Shown here piece after piece: positions 39,931-49,397 of a stretch of DNA of 57,321 nucleotides (position 1 is the first letter of the stretch; each line of letters opens with the position of its first letter). The DNA lies in assembly GCA_017621225.1 (NCBI GenBank), contig JAGATN010000002.1, positions 1 to 57,321 on the forward strand, read 5' to 3'. Under the pieces are notes generated by a model. It was given only the letters and a program-made list of their open reading frames with translations. It did not search any database and was not told the DNA's origin. A program made the translations under genes and the position numbers. The DNA is from Muribaculaceae bacterium. Lineage in GTDB: Bacteria; Bacteroidota; Bacteroidia; Bacteroidales; Muribaculaceae.

Positions 39931-42186
39931 CTATTTTTTTATTACGCGCAGATATTTTATCAGAGCCGTATTGACCTTCACGTCGGCATTGCGATTATAC
40001 GGCGACCGATATTCCACGCTCACGATGTTACGTCCTTTCTTAAGATTGGCAACGAGCATATTGGAATAGGCCGTCGACGTCCACCAATCCACTCCTCGCT
40101 GAGGCATGACGAAGACTCCGGCCACATCACCGTTGACAACGAGCGTGCGCAGCGAACATTTGTATTGGCGATCCATGGCGCCGTTTCCGTTCGAGTAGCA
40201 CAGATCGAGAAAATACGTGCCGTCCTCGTCGCAATCTATGCCAAACGTCACCCTACGGTTATAATCCACCGTAAGCTCTACGAATCCGGCCGCCTGCCGC
40301 CTGTTGGCTATCAAGGCCGTTCCACCGCCTGTCACGTCGCGGGCCTTGAACTTTCGCGCCTGCCCTTTGGGAATGAATCCGCGCGGCTGTGCCGAATATC
40401 CTATCCAGCGGTCGTCGGCCACCGGAACCACGTTGACCACCGTATAGCATTGGGCATCGTAAAGCCGGTACGACGACGTAGGTATTTCTTCTTCGAAAAC
40501 CGAATTGAGGCATATGCCGTACTCCATGCCCTCCACAAAATTCACTATGCGCACATTTTGCGCGTTCTCCCATTCGAGCACGGGCGTTTCCGGCAACTTG
40601 ACCATTTCGGTCAGATTGATTTTCGACGATTCGAGCGATTCGTCGGTCATCACTATCTCCACCCTGTGTCGGCCTGTCAAGTCGGCCGGCACCATGCAGG
40701 TATCGGCCGGCGCTCCGTCGATCGAAAACGATTCGATTGAAGCCCCCGTGCCGCTCACCGATATGTCGAGAAGCATGTTTCGATAAGGCAGGTTGAGCAT
40801 TTTCTTAACGCCCGGCAACGAAGACTGCACCACCGGGGTTATCGCCAATCCGTCAGCGTTAGAGCGTATTCCGAAAACGGCGCGCAGCGGTGCCGTAACC
40901 GAGTTGATGCAATGTTTAAGGCGCTGATCGTCGGCTCCCGACTTGCCGTCGTTGAGCCAATAGACATCTTTCAGATATTCACACGCCGTCAGCTCCATGA
41001 CATACTCCATGGCATCGGCATTATGCGCTTTCGATGCGGCCATGACCCACCATGACGGCAAAAAGGAGCATTCTTGTTCATACTCCACCCCTTTCACGTC
41101 GTTAAGCATCGGATAGACAGGTGGAATGCTTGATTCGAGCAACGGCGATTTTGACACTACCGACCTTGTCATGTCGGCCGTGGCCACGCCAAGCTCTATG
41201 CTCATGGCCTGTCCGAGATTATCGGCGGCCTGCGACTGTATCGGATATACCCCGCCATACAAATACTCGCTGTAATACCCCAAGTTGGGTATCCACAGGT
41301 AATCATTGATGGAGCGCGCCATCGACTTTGCCTTCCGGCTGCTCTCGGCTCCGTCATGACCCAATGCCTCGGCCATGCCCGACAAGGCCGAATATGCCGC
41401 CGAATACGACACGTTATTGGCAAGCCCCAAGGTTTCATAAACATCCTTGGCCGACATCCATCGAGGATATGCCATGTATCCGCGCGACACATAACTGCCG
41501 CTACCGCCATGCATCATTCCGTAAGAGTCGTTCCATCCGGTGAACTCATCGGCCGACAAGGTGCCCTTAACCACCTCGTATGCTTCCGACAGCCACTCGC
41601 GGTTGCCGGTCGTCTTATATACTTCCCAAGCCGCTACGGCCCATATTATGCCGTCGGAATACACGGGCCACACCTCATCGCCGCCAAGCCCACGGTCGAT
41701 TATGCCATCTTTTATCCTCCCCCTCAGAAGCTCCATCGACAGATCGGGAGCCACCAATCCCAACGCCGCATATACGGCATACGACAATTCGCGAGTCGAC
41801 ATCGCATCAAACATCCGGCTTACGCGCTCGTGATCCGAAGCGAGAATAGAGTCCAATTCGCTCATCGACATGTTAAACAGCACGTCGATCATTCGTTGGT
41901 CAGACTCAAGCAAGATGCGCCGAGTAGCCAGTCCGTCGACCATGCACCACACCTCTTTTTCTTCCATGTAGTCCGAATCATCGTCGGCACATCGCATCAG
42001 TTCATACGAATTTCGGGCCACGTACGAATTTTCGCCATACAGCATGCTATCGGCATAAATCTCCATGTCGCCCGACCCAAGTATCATAGGCTCGGACGAG
42101 TTGCCGCGATTAAAGAAAATCGCCATACTTACGGCCGATGCCACGACGGCTACCGTAATTATGGCGATTATCCAATTCTTTTTCAT
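39931..42186 (-). CDS. Predicted six-hairpin glycosidase-like protein
   Basis: This 751-residue protein is anchored or secreted by an N-terminal hydrophobic segment (about 6-26, IIAIITVAVVASAVSMAIFF). Residues 90-430 look like an alpha/alpha six-hairpin barrel: repeated helices with W and Y at hairpin turns (VWPVYSDGIIWAVAAWEVYKTTG, GYMAYPRWMSAKDVYE, SFLPSWWVMAASKAHN). After about 440 come beta domains resembling carbohydrate-binding modules (RRVTFGIDCDEDGTYFLDLCYS, RNIVSVEYRSP). It probably trims glycans outside the cytoplasm. Specific family and substrate are not clear, and no SusC/D lies beside it. The TTG one codon upstream is not used here; ATG 42186 is chosen. Confidence 0.72.
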   Translation of the reverse strand: MKKNWIIAIITVAVVASAVSMAIFFNRGNSSEPMILGSGDMEIYADSMLYGENSYVARNSYELMRCADDDSDYMEEKEVWCMVDGLATRRILLESDQRMIDVLFNMSMSELDSILASDHERVSRMFDAMSTRELSYAVYAALGLVAPDLSMELLRGRIKDGIIDRGLGGDEVWPVYSDGIIWAVAAWEVYKTTGNREWLSEAYEVVKGTLSADEFTGWNDSYGMMHGGSGSYVSRGYMAYPRWMSAKDVYETLGLANNVSYSAAYSALSGMAEALGHDGAESSRKAKSMARSINDYLWIPNLGYYSEYLYGGVYPIQSQAADNLGQAMSIELGVATADMTRSVVSKSPLLESSIPPVYPMLNDVKGVEYEQECSFLPSWWVMAASKAHNADAMEYVMELTACEYLKDVYWLNDGKSGADDQRLKHCINSVTAPLRAVFGIRSNADGLAITPVVQSSLPGVKKMLNLPYRNMLLDISVSGTGASIESFSIDGAPADTCMVPADLTGRHRVEIVMTDESLESSKINLTEMVKLPETPVLEWENAQNVRIVNFVEGMEYGICLNSVFEEEIPTSSYRLYDAQCYTVVNVVPVADDRWIGYSAQPRGFIPKGQARKFKARDVTGGGTALIANRRQAAGFVELTVDYNRRVTFGIDCDEDGTYFLDLCYSNGNGAMDRQYKCSLRTLVVNGDVAGVFVMPQRGVDWWTSTAYSNMLVANLKKGRNIVSVEYRSPYNRNADVKVNTALIKYLRVIKK

Positions 42187-42247
42187 CAAAGAGATTATTG
42201 CTGACTATGGCGACTCACGGCATCACATTACCGCATGCGCCGAAACA

Positions 42248-43633
42248 TCATTTAATGCCTACGAGTTCGCGTATCTTCTTTGGCAGGTCGGTATTGTCCT
42301 GTGCGCCGGCAAACTTATAAGCGCCGTCGCCAATGGCATACACCGGAACTACGCCGCCCGAGTGCGCCGAAGTGGTCCAGCCAATGCCGGTTTCGTTGCT
42401 TATCACCTTAAACACGGCCGATTCGAACTCATTGTAGTTATTGTACATCGTTTTCTCCTCATCGCTGTTCTGAAGTACGAAAGTCTTTGCAAACGTCTCC
42501 ATCAAGCGTGCGTTTTCGCGTTCCGAAACCGGAATGTGCGAGTACAAGCCCAAGTTTTCAGAAAGGAATTCCTTCATATCGGACCAAGTGTACGCGCGGC
42601 GCGACTTAAGCATCGCCCTCACCTCCTGGCCGAATCTATCCTTCGACATCTTGACATATTGCAGCAATTCAAGACGTGCATAATAGCTGAGTCCGGGACT
42701 TGCCAGCGACATGCCGCCCGTTTCGTGGTCGGCGGTAACGAGTATCAAAGTTTCTTTAGGATGCTTTTTATAGAACTCATATGCTATTGCAAGTGCGTTA
42801 TTGAAATTAACCGTCTCTATGACGTTGCCTGCACCATCGTTGGCATGACCTGCATGGTCGATGCTGCCGCCTTCCACCATCATAAAAAACTTCTTGGGCG
42901 AATTGGCCATCAAATGGTCGAGACAAGCTCTCGTCATTCCGGGAAGCGTGAGCACATTGTCGAGCGAATCGATCGCCATGCCCACCTCATTCATCGACAC
43001 CGAGTCGGTGTTCAACAAAAGCACCTTCTTGCTATTGGCCTTTTTCAAACCGTCAAGACCTCTTACCACCGATACGTTGTTTTCGGCAAACACCTTCAAA
43101 AGGTCGTTGGGCTTGCCGTTGGTCTTCGTACCGCGCAAATTGGCTCCGGCTATGAATTCGAAACCTGATGCAGCCGCATCCTTGCCTATTTCATAAAACA
43201 TCGAACGGCTCGGCACGTGCGCATAGAAAGCTGCCGGAGTGGCATCGTCGGGGGCCACCGTCGTAACAAGTCCTATGCCATAACCGCGCTTCTTGAGGTC
43301 GACGGCTATCGATTGCACCGAAGTGGTGTCGGGCGTTACGCCAAGCATGCCGTTATTGGTCTTATGTCCGGTTGCCAAGGCCGTTCCGGCTGCCGCCGAA
43401 TCGGTAACGGGCGATGAAGCCGATTGCGTGAACGCATATGATGCTACCGGAAATTTCATCATTGTAAGCAAGCTGTCGGGACCGGCTACCGCTCTAACGT
43501 AACCTTGAGCACAGGAAATCTGACCCATACCCATGCCGTCACCTATAAAATAAAAGATGTATTTCGGAGCAGCCGCCCACGTAGTCATTGCACCGGCCAT
43601 CAATACTGATGCCAAAAATGTTTTAAGTTTCAT
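42248..43633 (-). CDS. Alkaline phosphatase
   Basis: This 461-residue periplasmic phosphomonoesterase has a signal peptide (1-22, ending TWAAA) and metal-binding IGDGMG with D32. The nucleophile is S79 in TDSAAAGTALATGH, and the later metal ligands lie in DHLMANSPKKFFMMVEGGSIDHAGH and TADHETGG. It frees phosphate from organic esters. Length is typical. No pho-box-like element was recognised. It has no closely spaced partner. Confidence 0.95.
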   Translation of the reverse strand: MKLKTFLASVLMAGAMTTWAAAPKYIFYFIGDGMGMGQISCAQGYVRAVAGPDSLLTMMKFPVASYAFTQSASSPVTDSAAAGTALATGHKTNNGMLGVTPDTTSVQSIAVDLKKRGYGIGLVTTVAPDDATPAAFYAHVPSRSMFYEIGKDAAASGFEFIAGANLRGTKTNGKPNDLLKVFAENNVSVVRGLDGLKKANSKKVLLLNTDSVSMNEVGMAIDSLDNVLTLPGMTRACLDHLMANSPKKFFMMVEGGSIDHAGHANDGAGNVIETVNFNNALAIAYEFYKKHPKETLILVTADHETGGMSLASPGLSYYARLELLQYVKMSKDRFGQEVRAMLKSRRAYTWSDMKEFLSENLGLYSHIPVSERENARLMETFAKTFVLQNSDEEKTMYNNYNEFESAVFKVISNETGIGWTTSAHSGGVVPVYAIGDGAYKFAGAQDNTDLPKKIRELVGIK

Positions 43634-43709
43634 GATACTTTCGCTTTACGATTTTTTTTAGAGTCGTAAAATTACAATAAATCCCCGTTTCTTGCAAATA
43701 AATCAGCCT

Positions 43710-44123
43710 TTACAAATTTGCCTCGATTTTATTCCGACGGTAATAATTTTCGAATGAGGTAATGCCGAATTGTCGCGACGAGAACTCGTCGAGAGCTGCG
43801 CAACGCTCATATATCTTATGACGCAACGCACTGTCCGATGGCATCTTATCGCCCATAGCCACCAGCAAGTCGATAAGCTTGTCGAAGTGCTCGTAACGAA
43901 AATCCATGGCCATCAGTTGGTCCATGGCCGCACCGTCGTCGACATCGAGCCACGCCTTCAGGTCGAAGTCGATCTCCTCCTTCATCGACACGGCCGTTTC
44001 ATTAAACGCCTCCTCAATTCCGATTTCGGGCTTAAGGCCCAATATACGTGCGATAAGATAGCCAAGCATTTTGGCTATCTTATCTATTTCACGCATTATA
44101 TAATCACGTTGCTGTATGCCCAT
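43710..44123 (-). CDS. Hypothetical protein, DUF6483-like pattern
   Basis: The 137-residue protein has no signal peptide or membrane segment. It begins MGIQQRDYIMREIDKIAKMLGYLIARILG, an amphipathic helix pattern that reminds me of the DUF6483 group, and is helical throughout. I am not sure of that family. It starts nine bases after the malic-enzyme stop, so it is probably co-transcribed with maeB. A role linked to malic enzyme or acetyl-phosphate metabolism is only positional inference. Confidence 0.6.
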   Translation of the reverse strand: MGIQQRDYIMREIDKIAKMLGYLIARILGLKPEIGIEEAFNETAVSMKEEIDFDLKAWLDVDDGAAMDQLMAMDFRYEHFDKLIDLLVAMGDKMPSDSALRHKIYERCAALDEFSSRQFGITSFENYYRRNKIEANL

Positions 44124-44132
44124 ACGGCTCGT

Positions 44133-46424
44133 TTATTTGTCGGCAGCTTGGCCGGCGCGCTCGAGCACTGCGGCATCGAGTCCGGCAATGGTGGCTATGT
44201 TTACTATGTCGCGCACTTCGGAGTTTACGCTGACAAAGTGAACAGGCTTGTTAAGACCCATCTGAATCGGGCCAATGGCATTTCCGAGACCCATTTCAAG
44301 CATCATTCGGTAAGCGGTGCTTGCAGAGCTGAGGTTGGGGAATATGAGTGTATTTACCTCCTTGCCCTTTATGCGGTTGAACGGGAAAGTGGTGTCGCGC
44401 ACATCTTTGTTCAATGCATAATTAAGCGACATTTCACCGTCGATGGGCAATTCGGGATACATCTGATGCATCTTTTCGACCACCTCGCGCACGTTGCGGC
44501 ATTCGGGCTCGGCGCTCGAGCCGAAGTTGCTGTACGAAACCATAGCCATTACCGGTTCGTGAGCGAAATATTCAACCGAGTTACGTGCCAGTCGTGCAAT
44601 GTCGAGGAGCGTTTCCGAATCCACCTTCTTGTTCACCAACGTATCGGCGAGGAAGAATGTGCCTCGTTTGGTATTGATGATGTGCAGGGCTGCAAAATGC
44701 TTGTAGCTCGGACGTATGCCAACAACCTCCTCGGCTATCTTGCCCGTTGTGTGGGCAGCCGAATAAGTGCCGCCGAGGAATGCATCGGCGTGGCCTTCTT
44801 CTATCATCATCATGCCAAAATAGTTGCGGTCGAACATCTTTTCGAGAGCTTCGGGATATGTCAGACCCTCGCGCTGATGCTTTTCGGCAAGCTTGAGCGC
44901 GAACATATGGCGACGGTCGGCTTCGCGATCGTGACGGAGATTCACTATCTCTATGCCCGATATGTCGAGACCGAGACGGGCGGCACGCTTCTGAATCATT
45001 TCTTCGTTTCCGAGCAAGATAGGTATCAGCACGCCTTCGTTTGCGGCTATTACGGCAGCCTTCAGCATATTGTCGGTATTTGCTTCGCCAAACACCACGC
45101 GCTTCGGATGCTCCTTGGCCTGCTCCGAGATTCGACGCATAAGCTTGTTGTCGTAGCCCATAAGCTTGCGCAGACGCTCCTTGTACTGTTCCCAGTCGGT
45201 TATCGGACGACGGGCCACGCCGCTCTCCATTGCGCCGCGCGCAACGGCCGGAGCCACGCTCGTAAGCAATCGAGGGTCGAGCGGTTTCGGCAAAATGTAG
45301 TCGCGTCCGAACTTAAGGTCGGTGATGTCGTATGCGGCATTGACCACCGGCGGAACGGGCATTTTTGCCAAATCGGCAATGGCATGCACCGCTGCAAGCT
45401 TCATTTCCTCGTTTATCGACACGGCACCGCAATCGAGCGCGCCGCGAAATATGTACGGGAATCCGAGCACATTATTTATTTGGTTGGGATAATCGCTTCG
45501 TCCGGTAGCGAAAATAAGATCGTCGCGCGACGACATTGCTTTGTCGTAGGCTATTTCGGGGTCGGGGTTTGCGAGGGCAAACACGATGGGGCGGTCGGCC
45601 ATCGACTTAACCATTTCGGGCGTAACGACATCCTTAACCGAAAGGCCAAGGAACACGTCGGCGCCCACCATTGCTTCGGCAAGCGTATCAATGTCGCGAG
45701 TGGTCATAAACTCGGCCTTCTGCGGGTTGAGATCCTTGCGCTTGCTGTTTATCACGCCCTTGCTGTCGCACATCACCACGTTTTCGTGACGAACGCCCAA
45801 CGCTATGTAAAGCTTCGTACACGAAACGGCTGCCGCGCCCGCGCCATTCACCACCAGGCGCACGTCGGAGATGTTCTTTTTCTGTATTTCGAGAGCATTG
45901 AGCAATCCGGCTGCCGAGATTATGGCCGTGCCGTGCTGGTCGTCATGCATCACCGGTATGGAGCACTCCTCCTTCAGGCGACGCTCTATTTCGAAGCATT
46001 CGGGAGCTTTTATGTCCTCGAGGTTTATGCCGCCGAACGTGGGCGATATGGCTTTTACTATCGATATGAATTTTTCGGGATCTTTTTCGTCAACCTCGAT
46101 GTCAAAGCAATCGAGACCGGCAAATATCTTGAACAGCAATGCCTTTCCTTCCATCACAGGCTTGCCGGCAAGCGGACCGATGTCGCCAAGGCCCAATACG
46201 GCCGTTCCGTTCGATATTACGGCAACGAGATTACCCTTGTCGGTATATTCGTACACATCCTCCGGACGCTGCTCTATCTCCTTGCAGGGGTATGCCACTC
46301 CGGGCGAATAAGCCAACGCCAAATCATGTTGGGTTGAATAGGGTTTAGTCGGCACAACTTCAATTTTGCCCGGCTTGCCTTGGCGGTGATAATCAAGAGC
46401 CGCCTCTTTCGATACAGTTGACAT
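44133..46424 (-). CDS. maeB: NADP-dependent malic enzyme fused to a phosphotransacetylase-like domain
   Basis: This 763-residue MaeB-type enzyme converts malate to pyruvate with NADP+ and CO2 release. The N-terminal malic domain (LALAYSPGVAYPCKEIE, NLEDIKAPECFEIE) is followed by the NAD(P)-binding domain (VVNGAGAAAVSCTKLY) up to about 425. Residues 430-763 form a phosphotransacetylase-like regulatory domain (RVVFGEANTDNMLKAAV, FNRIKGKEVNTLIFP). Full-length and typical for the family. It has a -7 box back to back with that of ilvA. A small helical protein is encoded just downstream. Confidence 0.95.
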   Translation of the reverse strand: MSTVSKEAALDYHRQGKPGKIEVVPTKPYSTQHDLALAYSPGVAYPCKEIEQRPEDVYEYTDKGNLVAVISNGTAVLGLGDIGPLAGKPVMEGKALLFKIFAGLDCFDIEVDEKDPEKFISIVKAISPTFGGINLEDIKAPECFEIERRLKEECSIPVMHDDQHGTAIISAAGLLNALEIQKKNISDVRLVVNGAGAAAVSCTKLYIALGVRHENVVMCDSKGVINSKRKDLNPQKAEFMTTRDIDTLAEAMVGADVFLGLSVKDVVTPEMVKSMADRPIVFALANPDPEIAYDKAMSSRDDLIFATGRSDYPNQINNVLGFPYIFRGALDCGAVSINEEMKLAAVHAIADLAKMPVPPVVNAAYDITDLKFGRDYILPKPLDPRLLTSVAPAVARGAMESGVARRPITDWEQYKERLRKLMGYDNKLMRRISEQAKEHPKRVVFGEANTDNMLKAAVIAANEGVLIPILLGNEEMIQKRAARLGLDISGIEIVNLRHDREADRRHMFALKLAEKHQREGLTYPEALEKMFDRNYFGMMMIEEGHADAFLGGTYSAAHTTGKIAEEVVGIRPSYKHFAALHIINTKRGTFFLADTLVNKKVDSETLLDIARLARNSVEYFAHEPVMAMVSYSNFGSSAEPECRNVREVVEKMHQMYPELPIDGEMSLNYALNKDVRDTTFPFNRIKGKEVNTLIFPNLSSASTAYRMMLEMGLGNAIGPIQMGLNKPVHFVSVNSEVRDIVNIATIAGLDAAVLERAGQAADK

Positions 46425-46515
46425 AGTAAATAAATTTTTACGTTAAGTAACTTTGGATAATACGCTTCTGCAGCGCCATTGTTCATTAATTAAAATATGA
46501 TTCAAAAATCGGTGA

Positions 46516-46523
46516 CAAATTTA
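46516..46523 (-). promoter_or_regulatory. -7 promoter box of maeB
   Basis: TAAATTTG on the minus strand (plus CAAATTTA) fits TAnnTTTG, about 92 bases upstream of the maeB ATG. It stands 12 bases from the opposing box for ilvA. Confidence 0.5.
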
Positions 46524-46535
46524 CAAAAAAAATGT

Positions 46536-46543
46536 TACCTTTG
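46536..46543 (+). promoter_or_regulatory. -7 promoter box of ilvA
   Basis: TACCTTTG fits TAnnTTTG and lies 21 bases before the ATG at 46565. It overlaps the longer open frame (ATG 46532), which argues for the later start. Confidence 0.6.
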
Positions 46544-46564
46544 CCCCATCAAATTGAAAAAACC

Positions 46565-47767
46565 ATGGCAGAACTTGACATTGCAGAAGTCTTCAATGCA
46601 GCCAAAGTGCTCAAAGACATCGCGCGGCATCCGCGCTTGATAGGAGTCACAAAACTCAATCGCGAGGCTAAAGTATATCTAAAGCCTGAAAATTTACAGC
46701 ATACCGGAGCGTTTAAACTACGTGGGGCTTACTACAAAATTTCGCAACTCACCCCCGAAGAAAAGGAAAAAGGCGTAATAGCCTGCTCGGCCGGCAACCA
46801 TGCACAGGGCGTGGCCCTCGCCGCCACTCACAACGGCATCAAGTCGTTGATATGCCTTCCCGCCGGCGCGCCCATATCGAAGGTTGAAGCCACCAAGGCC
46901 CTCGGTGCCGAAGTGTGCCTCGTACCGGGCGTTTACGACGACGCTTATCAGAAGGCCCTTGAACTTCAGAAAGAGTTCGGATACACGTTGATTCACCCGT
47001 TCGACGATCCGTTGGTAATCGCCGGCCAAGGCACCATCGGCCTTGAGATACTGGAGGAGATGCCCGACGTTGAAGCCGTGATAGTGCCCGTGGGCGGTGG
47101 TGGCCTTATTTCAGGCGTGGCATTTGCCCTCAAGACCTTGAAGCCTGACATTAAAGTGTATGGCGTACAGGCCGAAGGCGCTCCCTCGATGGTCGAATCG
47201 ATGCACAACAACGAGCGCGTTCACCTCGACAGCGTTTCGACGATTGCCGACGGCATAGCAGTGAAAGAGCCGGGCGTAAACACGTTCGACATGTGCCAGA
47301 AGTACGTTGACGACATCGTAACCGTGAGCGAAGACGAGATAGCAGCAGCCATACTCGCCCTCATCGAACAGCAGAAGCTCGTGTCGGAAGGTGCCGGTGC
47401 AGTATCGGTAGCCGCCGCCATGTTCGACAAGGTGCCCATCAAAGGCAAGAAAGTGGTGTGCGTAGTATCGGGTGGCAACATCGACGTGACGAGCCTCAAC
47501 CGAGTTATCACGCGCGGTCTCGTAAAGAGCGGTCGCGACTGCGAGATAGAGCTTAGCCTGAGCGACAAGCCCGGACAGCTCTCGAAAGTGTGCAACATCA
47601 TTGGCGACATGGGTGGCAACATCCTCAGCGTACAGCACGAACGTACGTCGTCAAACACCAACATCAACGGTTGCCGTCTACACATCGAAATGGAAACGCG
47701 CAACGCCGACCACATCAAAGAAATCAAGAAAGGCCTTCGCGAAGGCGGTTTTGAAGTGATCGGATAA
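46565..47767 (+). CDS. ilvA: Threonine ammonia-lyase (biosynthetic-type fold)
   Basis: This 400-residue PLP enzyme converts threonine to 2-oxobutanoate and ammonia, feeding isoleucine synthesis. The PLP lysine is K51 in HTGAFKLRGA. SAGNHAQGVA and the glycine-rich GGGGLISGVA bind substrate and phosphate. Residues after about 325 form an ACT-like domain (ELSLSDKPGQLSKVCNIIGDMGGNILSV), so it should be allosterically controlled. The start at 46565 is chosen because the promoter box lies at 46536-46543; the family length supports it. A perfect hairpin terminator follows. Confidence 0.94.
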   Translation: MAELDIAEVFNAAKVLKDIARHPRLIGVTKLNREAKVYLKPENLQHTGAFKLRGAYYKISQLTPEEKEKGVIACSAGNHAQGVALAATHNGIKSLICLPAGAPISKVEATKALGAEVCLVPGVYDDAYQKALELQKEFGYTLIHPFDDPLVIAGQGTIGLEILEEMPDVEAVIVPVGGGGLISGVAFALKTLKPDIKVYGVQAEGAPSMVESMHNNERVHLDSVSTIADGIAVKEPGVNTFDMCQKYVDDIVTVSEDEIAAAILALIEQQKLVSEGAGAVSVAAAMFDKVPIKGKKVVCVVSGGNIDVTSLNRVITRGLVKSGRDCEIELSLSDKPGQLSKVCNIIGDMGGNILSVQHERTSSNTNINGCRLHIEMETRNADHIKEIKKGLREGGFEVIG

Positions 47768-47794
47768 CACCCCGACAACAAATTCAAACCAATA

Positions 47795-47842
47795 ATAAGC
47801 CAAAATGGACACATTGTTATCCATTTTGGCTTATCTTATTTA
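47795..47842 (+). terminator. Terminator of ilvA
   Basis: ATAAGCCAAAATGGA (47795-47809) and TCCATTTTGGCTTAT (47820-47834) form a perfect 15-base stem around a 10-base loop, followed by CTTATTTA. It lies 27 bases past the ilvA stop. Confidence 0.85.
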
Positions 47843-47861
47843 ATTAACCGGAATATTGTAG

Positions 47862-47869
47862 TAAGTTTG
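47862..47869 (+). promoter_or_regulatory. -7 promoter box of the RND efflux operon
   Basis: TAAGTTTG fits TAnnTTTG, 51 bases before the TolC-type ATG at 47921. No -33 box is evident. Confidence 0.45.
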
Positions 47870-47920
47870 TAATACAATTTTGCAATAAAATAATGTAATA
47901 AATATTTTCCAGCTTTTGCT

Positions 47921-49354
47921 ATGAGACATAGGTTCATTTCACTGCCAATCATCTTACTAACATGTGCCTTTTCATCGAACGCCTCACCGACTGCCGATAG
48001 CGACACCTCAACGATAGTATTACCCCTCGAAAAGTGCATTGAAATAGCACTCGACGACAATCCCACGATAAAAGTGGCCGACATGGAAATTTCGCGTGTC
48101 GACTACTCGAAAAAGGAGATTTTGGGGCAGTTATTGCCCAACATAAGCTTCGGCGCCACCTACAATCGCACCCTCGCAAAGCAAACCATGTACATGAACA
48201 TGGGCAAAATGGGAGGCAGCGGATCGACGGGCGACAAAGATGAGCCGGAAGGCGGCGACGAGTCTTCGCCATTACCATCGGGCAACAACGGCATAAAGGT
48301 AGGCCTCGACAACTCGTTTTCGATGGGCTTCTCGGCATCGATGCCACTGATCGCCCCCCAGTTGTGGAAAAGCCTGAAATTATCGGACAGCCAGATATTG
48401 CAGGCCGTAGAGCAGGCCCGCTCGTCGAAGCTGGCCCTGGTCAACCAGGTGAAAAACGCTTACTACACCCTGCTGCTGGCACAGGATTCATATAAGGTGA
48501 TTCAGGAGAGCTACGACATGGCCAAGTTTACCGCCGACATGTATGCCAAGCAATTCAAACTCGGAACGGCATCTCAATACGACGTGCTCCGCACCGAGGT
48601 GGCCGTGAAAAACGTAGAGCCCGAACTGACCCAAGCCACCATCGCCATCAAGCAGGCCCGACTGCAGATGATGATTCTGATGGGTCTTGACGGAACGACG
48701 GGAATGAAAGTCGAAGCAGCCACACAACTGTCGGATTACGAAAAAACGATGTACGACCGCGTGTTCAGCATCGACCGCAAAGACATATCGAACAACACCG
48801 AACTTCGACAACTCGACATACAGACACGACAGCTGCGCGACGCACTAACCGTACAGAAAATGTCGTGGTATCCCACGCTGTCGCTCTCGGCCAATTACAA
48901 CTGGACCTCCATGTCGAACGGCAACCCGATGCGCAACTTCCGCTGGAATCCGTATTCGATGATCGGATTCACGCTCTCGGTGCCCCTGTTTCAGGGCGGT
49001 CAGCGCTACTCGCGCATAAAGCAGGCCGGCATACAGGTCAACGAAATGAAGTGGCAACGCGAAAACCTCGTAAGATCGATAAACATGCAAACCGACATGG
49101 CGTTTGACAACATACAGATGAACGTGAAGCAAATAGCATCATGCGCCGAAAGCGTGAAGCAGGCCGAAATGGCTCACGACATCATGAAAAAGAGCTTCAC
49201 GGTGGTAGGGTCGGAATCATATCTGTCGTTGCGCGACTCAGAGCTTGCGCTCACGCAATCGCGCCTCGCCTACCTGCAGTCGATCTACAACTACCTGATA
49301 GCCGACAGCGACCTCGAGCTGCTGCTTGGCACGTGGACCGAACCTGAGAAATAA
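47921..49354 (+). CDS. TolC-family outer-membrane efflux protein
   Basis: This 477-residue outer-membrane channel has a signal peptide (about 1-21) and the two-fold repeated coiled-coil/beta pattern of TolC/OprM: KLALVNQVKNAYYTLLLAQD and ATIAIKQARLQMMILMG in the first half, and SLRDSELALTQSRLAYLQSIYNYLIA near the end. The loop at about 93-120 is Gly/Ser/Glu rich. It is the first gene of a three-part pump operon and would form the exit duct. The gap to the adaptor gene is 43 bases. Confidence 0.92.
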   Translation: MRHRFISLPIILLTCAFSSNASPTADSDTSTIVLPLEKCIEIALDDNPTIKVADMEISRVDYSKKEILGQLLPNISFGATYNRTLAKQTMYMNMGKMGGSGSTGDKDEPEGGDESSPLPSGNNGIKVGLDNSFSMGFSASMPLIAPQLWKSLKLSDSQILQAVEQARSSKLALVNQVKNAYYTLLLAQDSYKVIQESYDMAKFTADMYAKQFKLGTASQYDVLRTEVAVKNVEPELTQATIAIKQARLQMMILMGLDGTTGMKVEAATQLSDYEKTMYDRVFSIDRKDISNNTELRQLDIQTRQLRDALTVQKMSWYPTLSLSANYNWTSMSNGNPMRNFRWNPYSMIGFTLSVPLFQGGQRYSRIKQAGIQVNEMKWQRENLVRSINMQTDMAFDNIQMNVKQIASCAESVKQAEMAHDIMKKSFTVVGSESYLSLRDSELALTQSRLAYLQSIYNYLIADSDLELLLGTWTEPEK

Positions 49355-49397
49355 TACATAACATCACACCGCAATAAAAAATAGTCAATATAAACAT

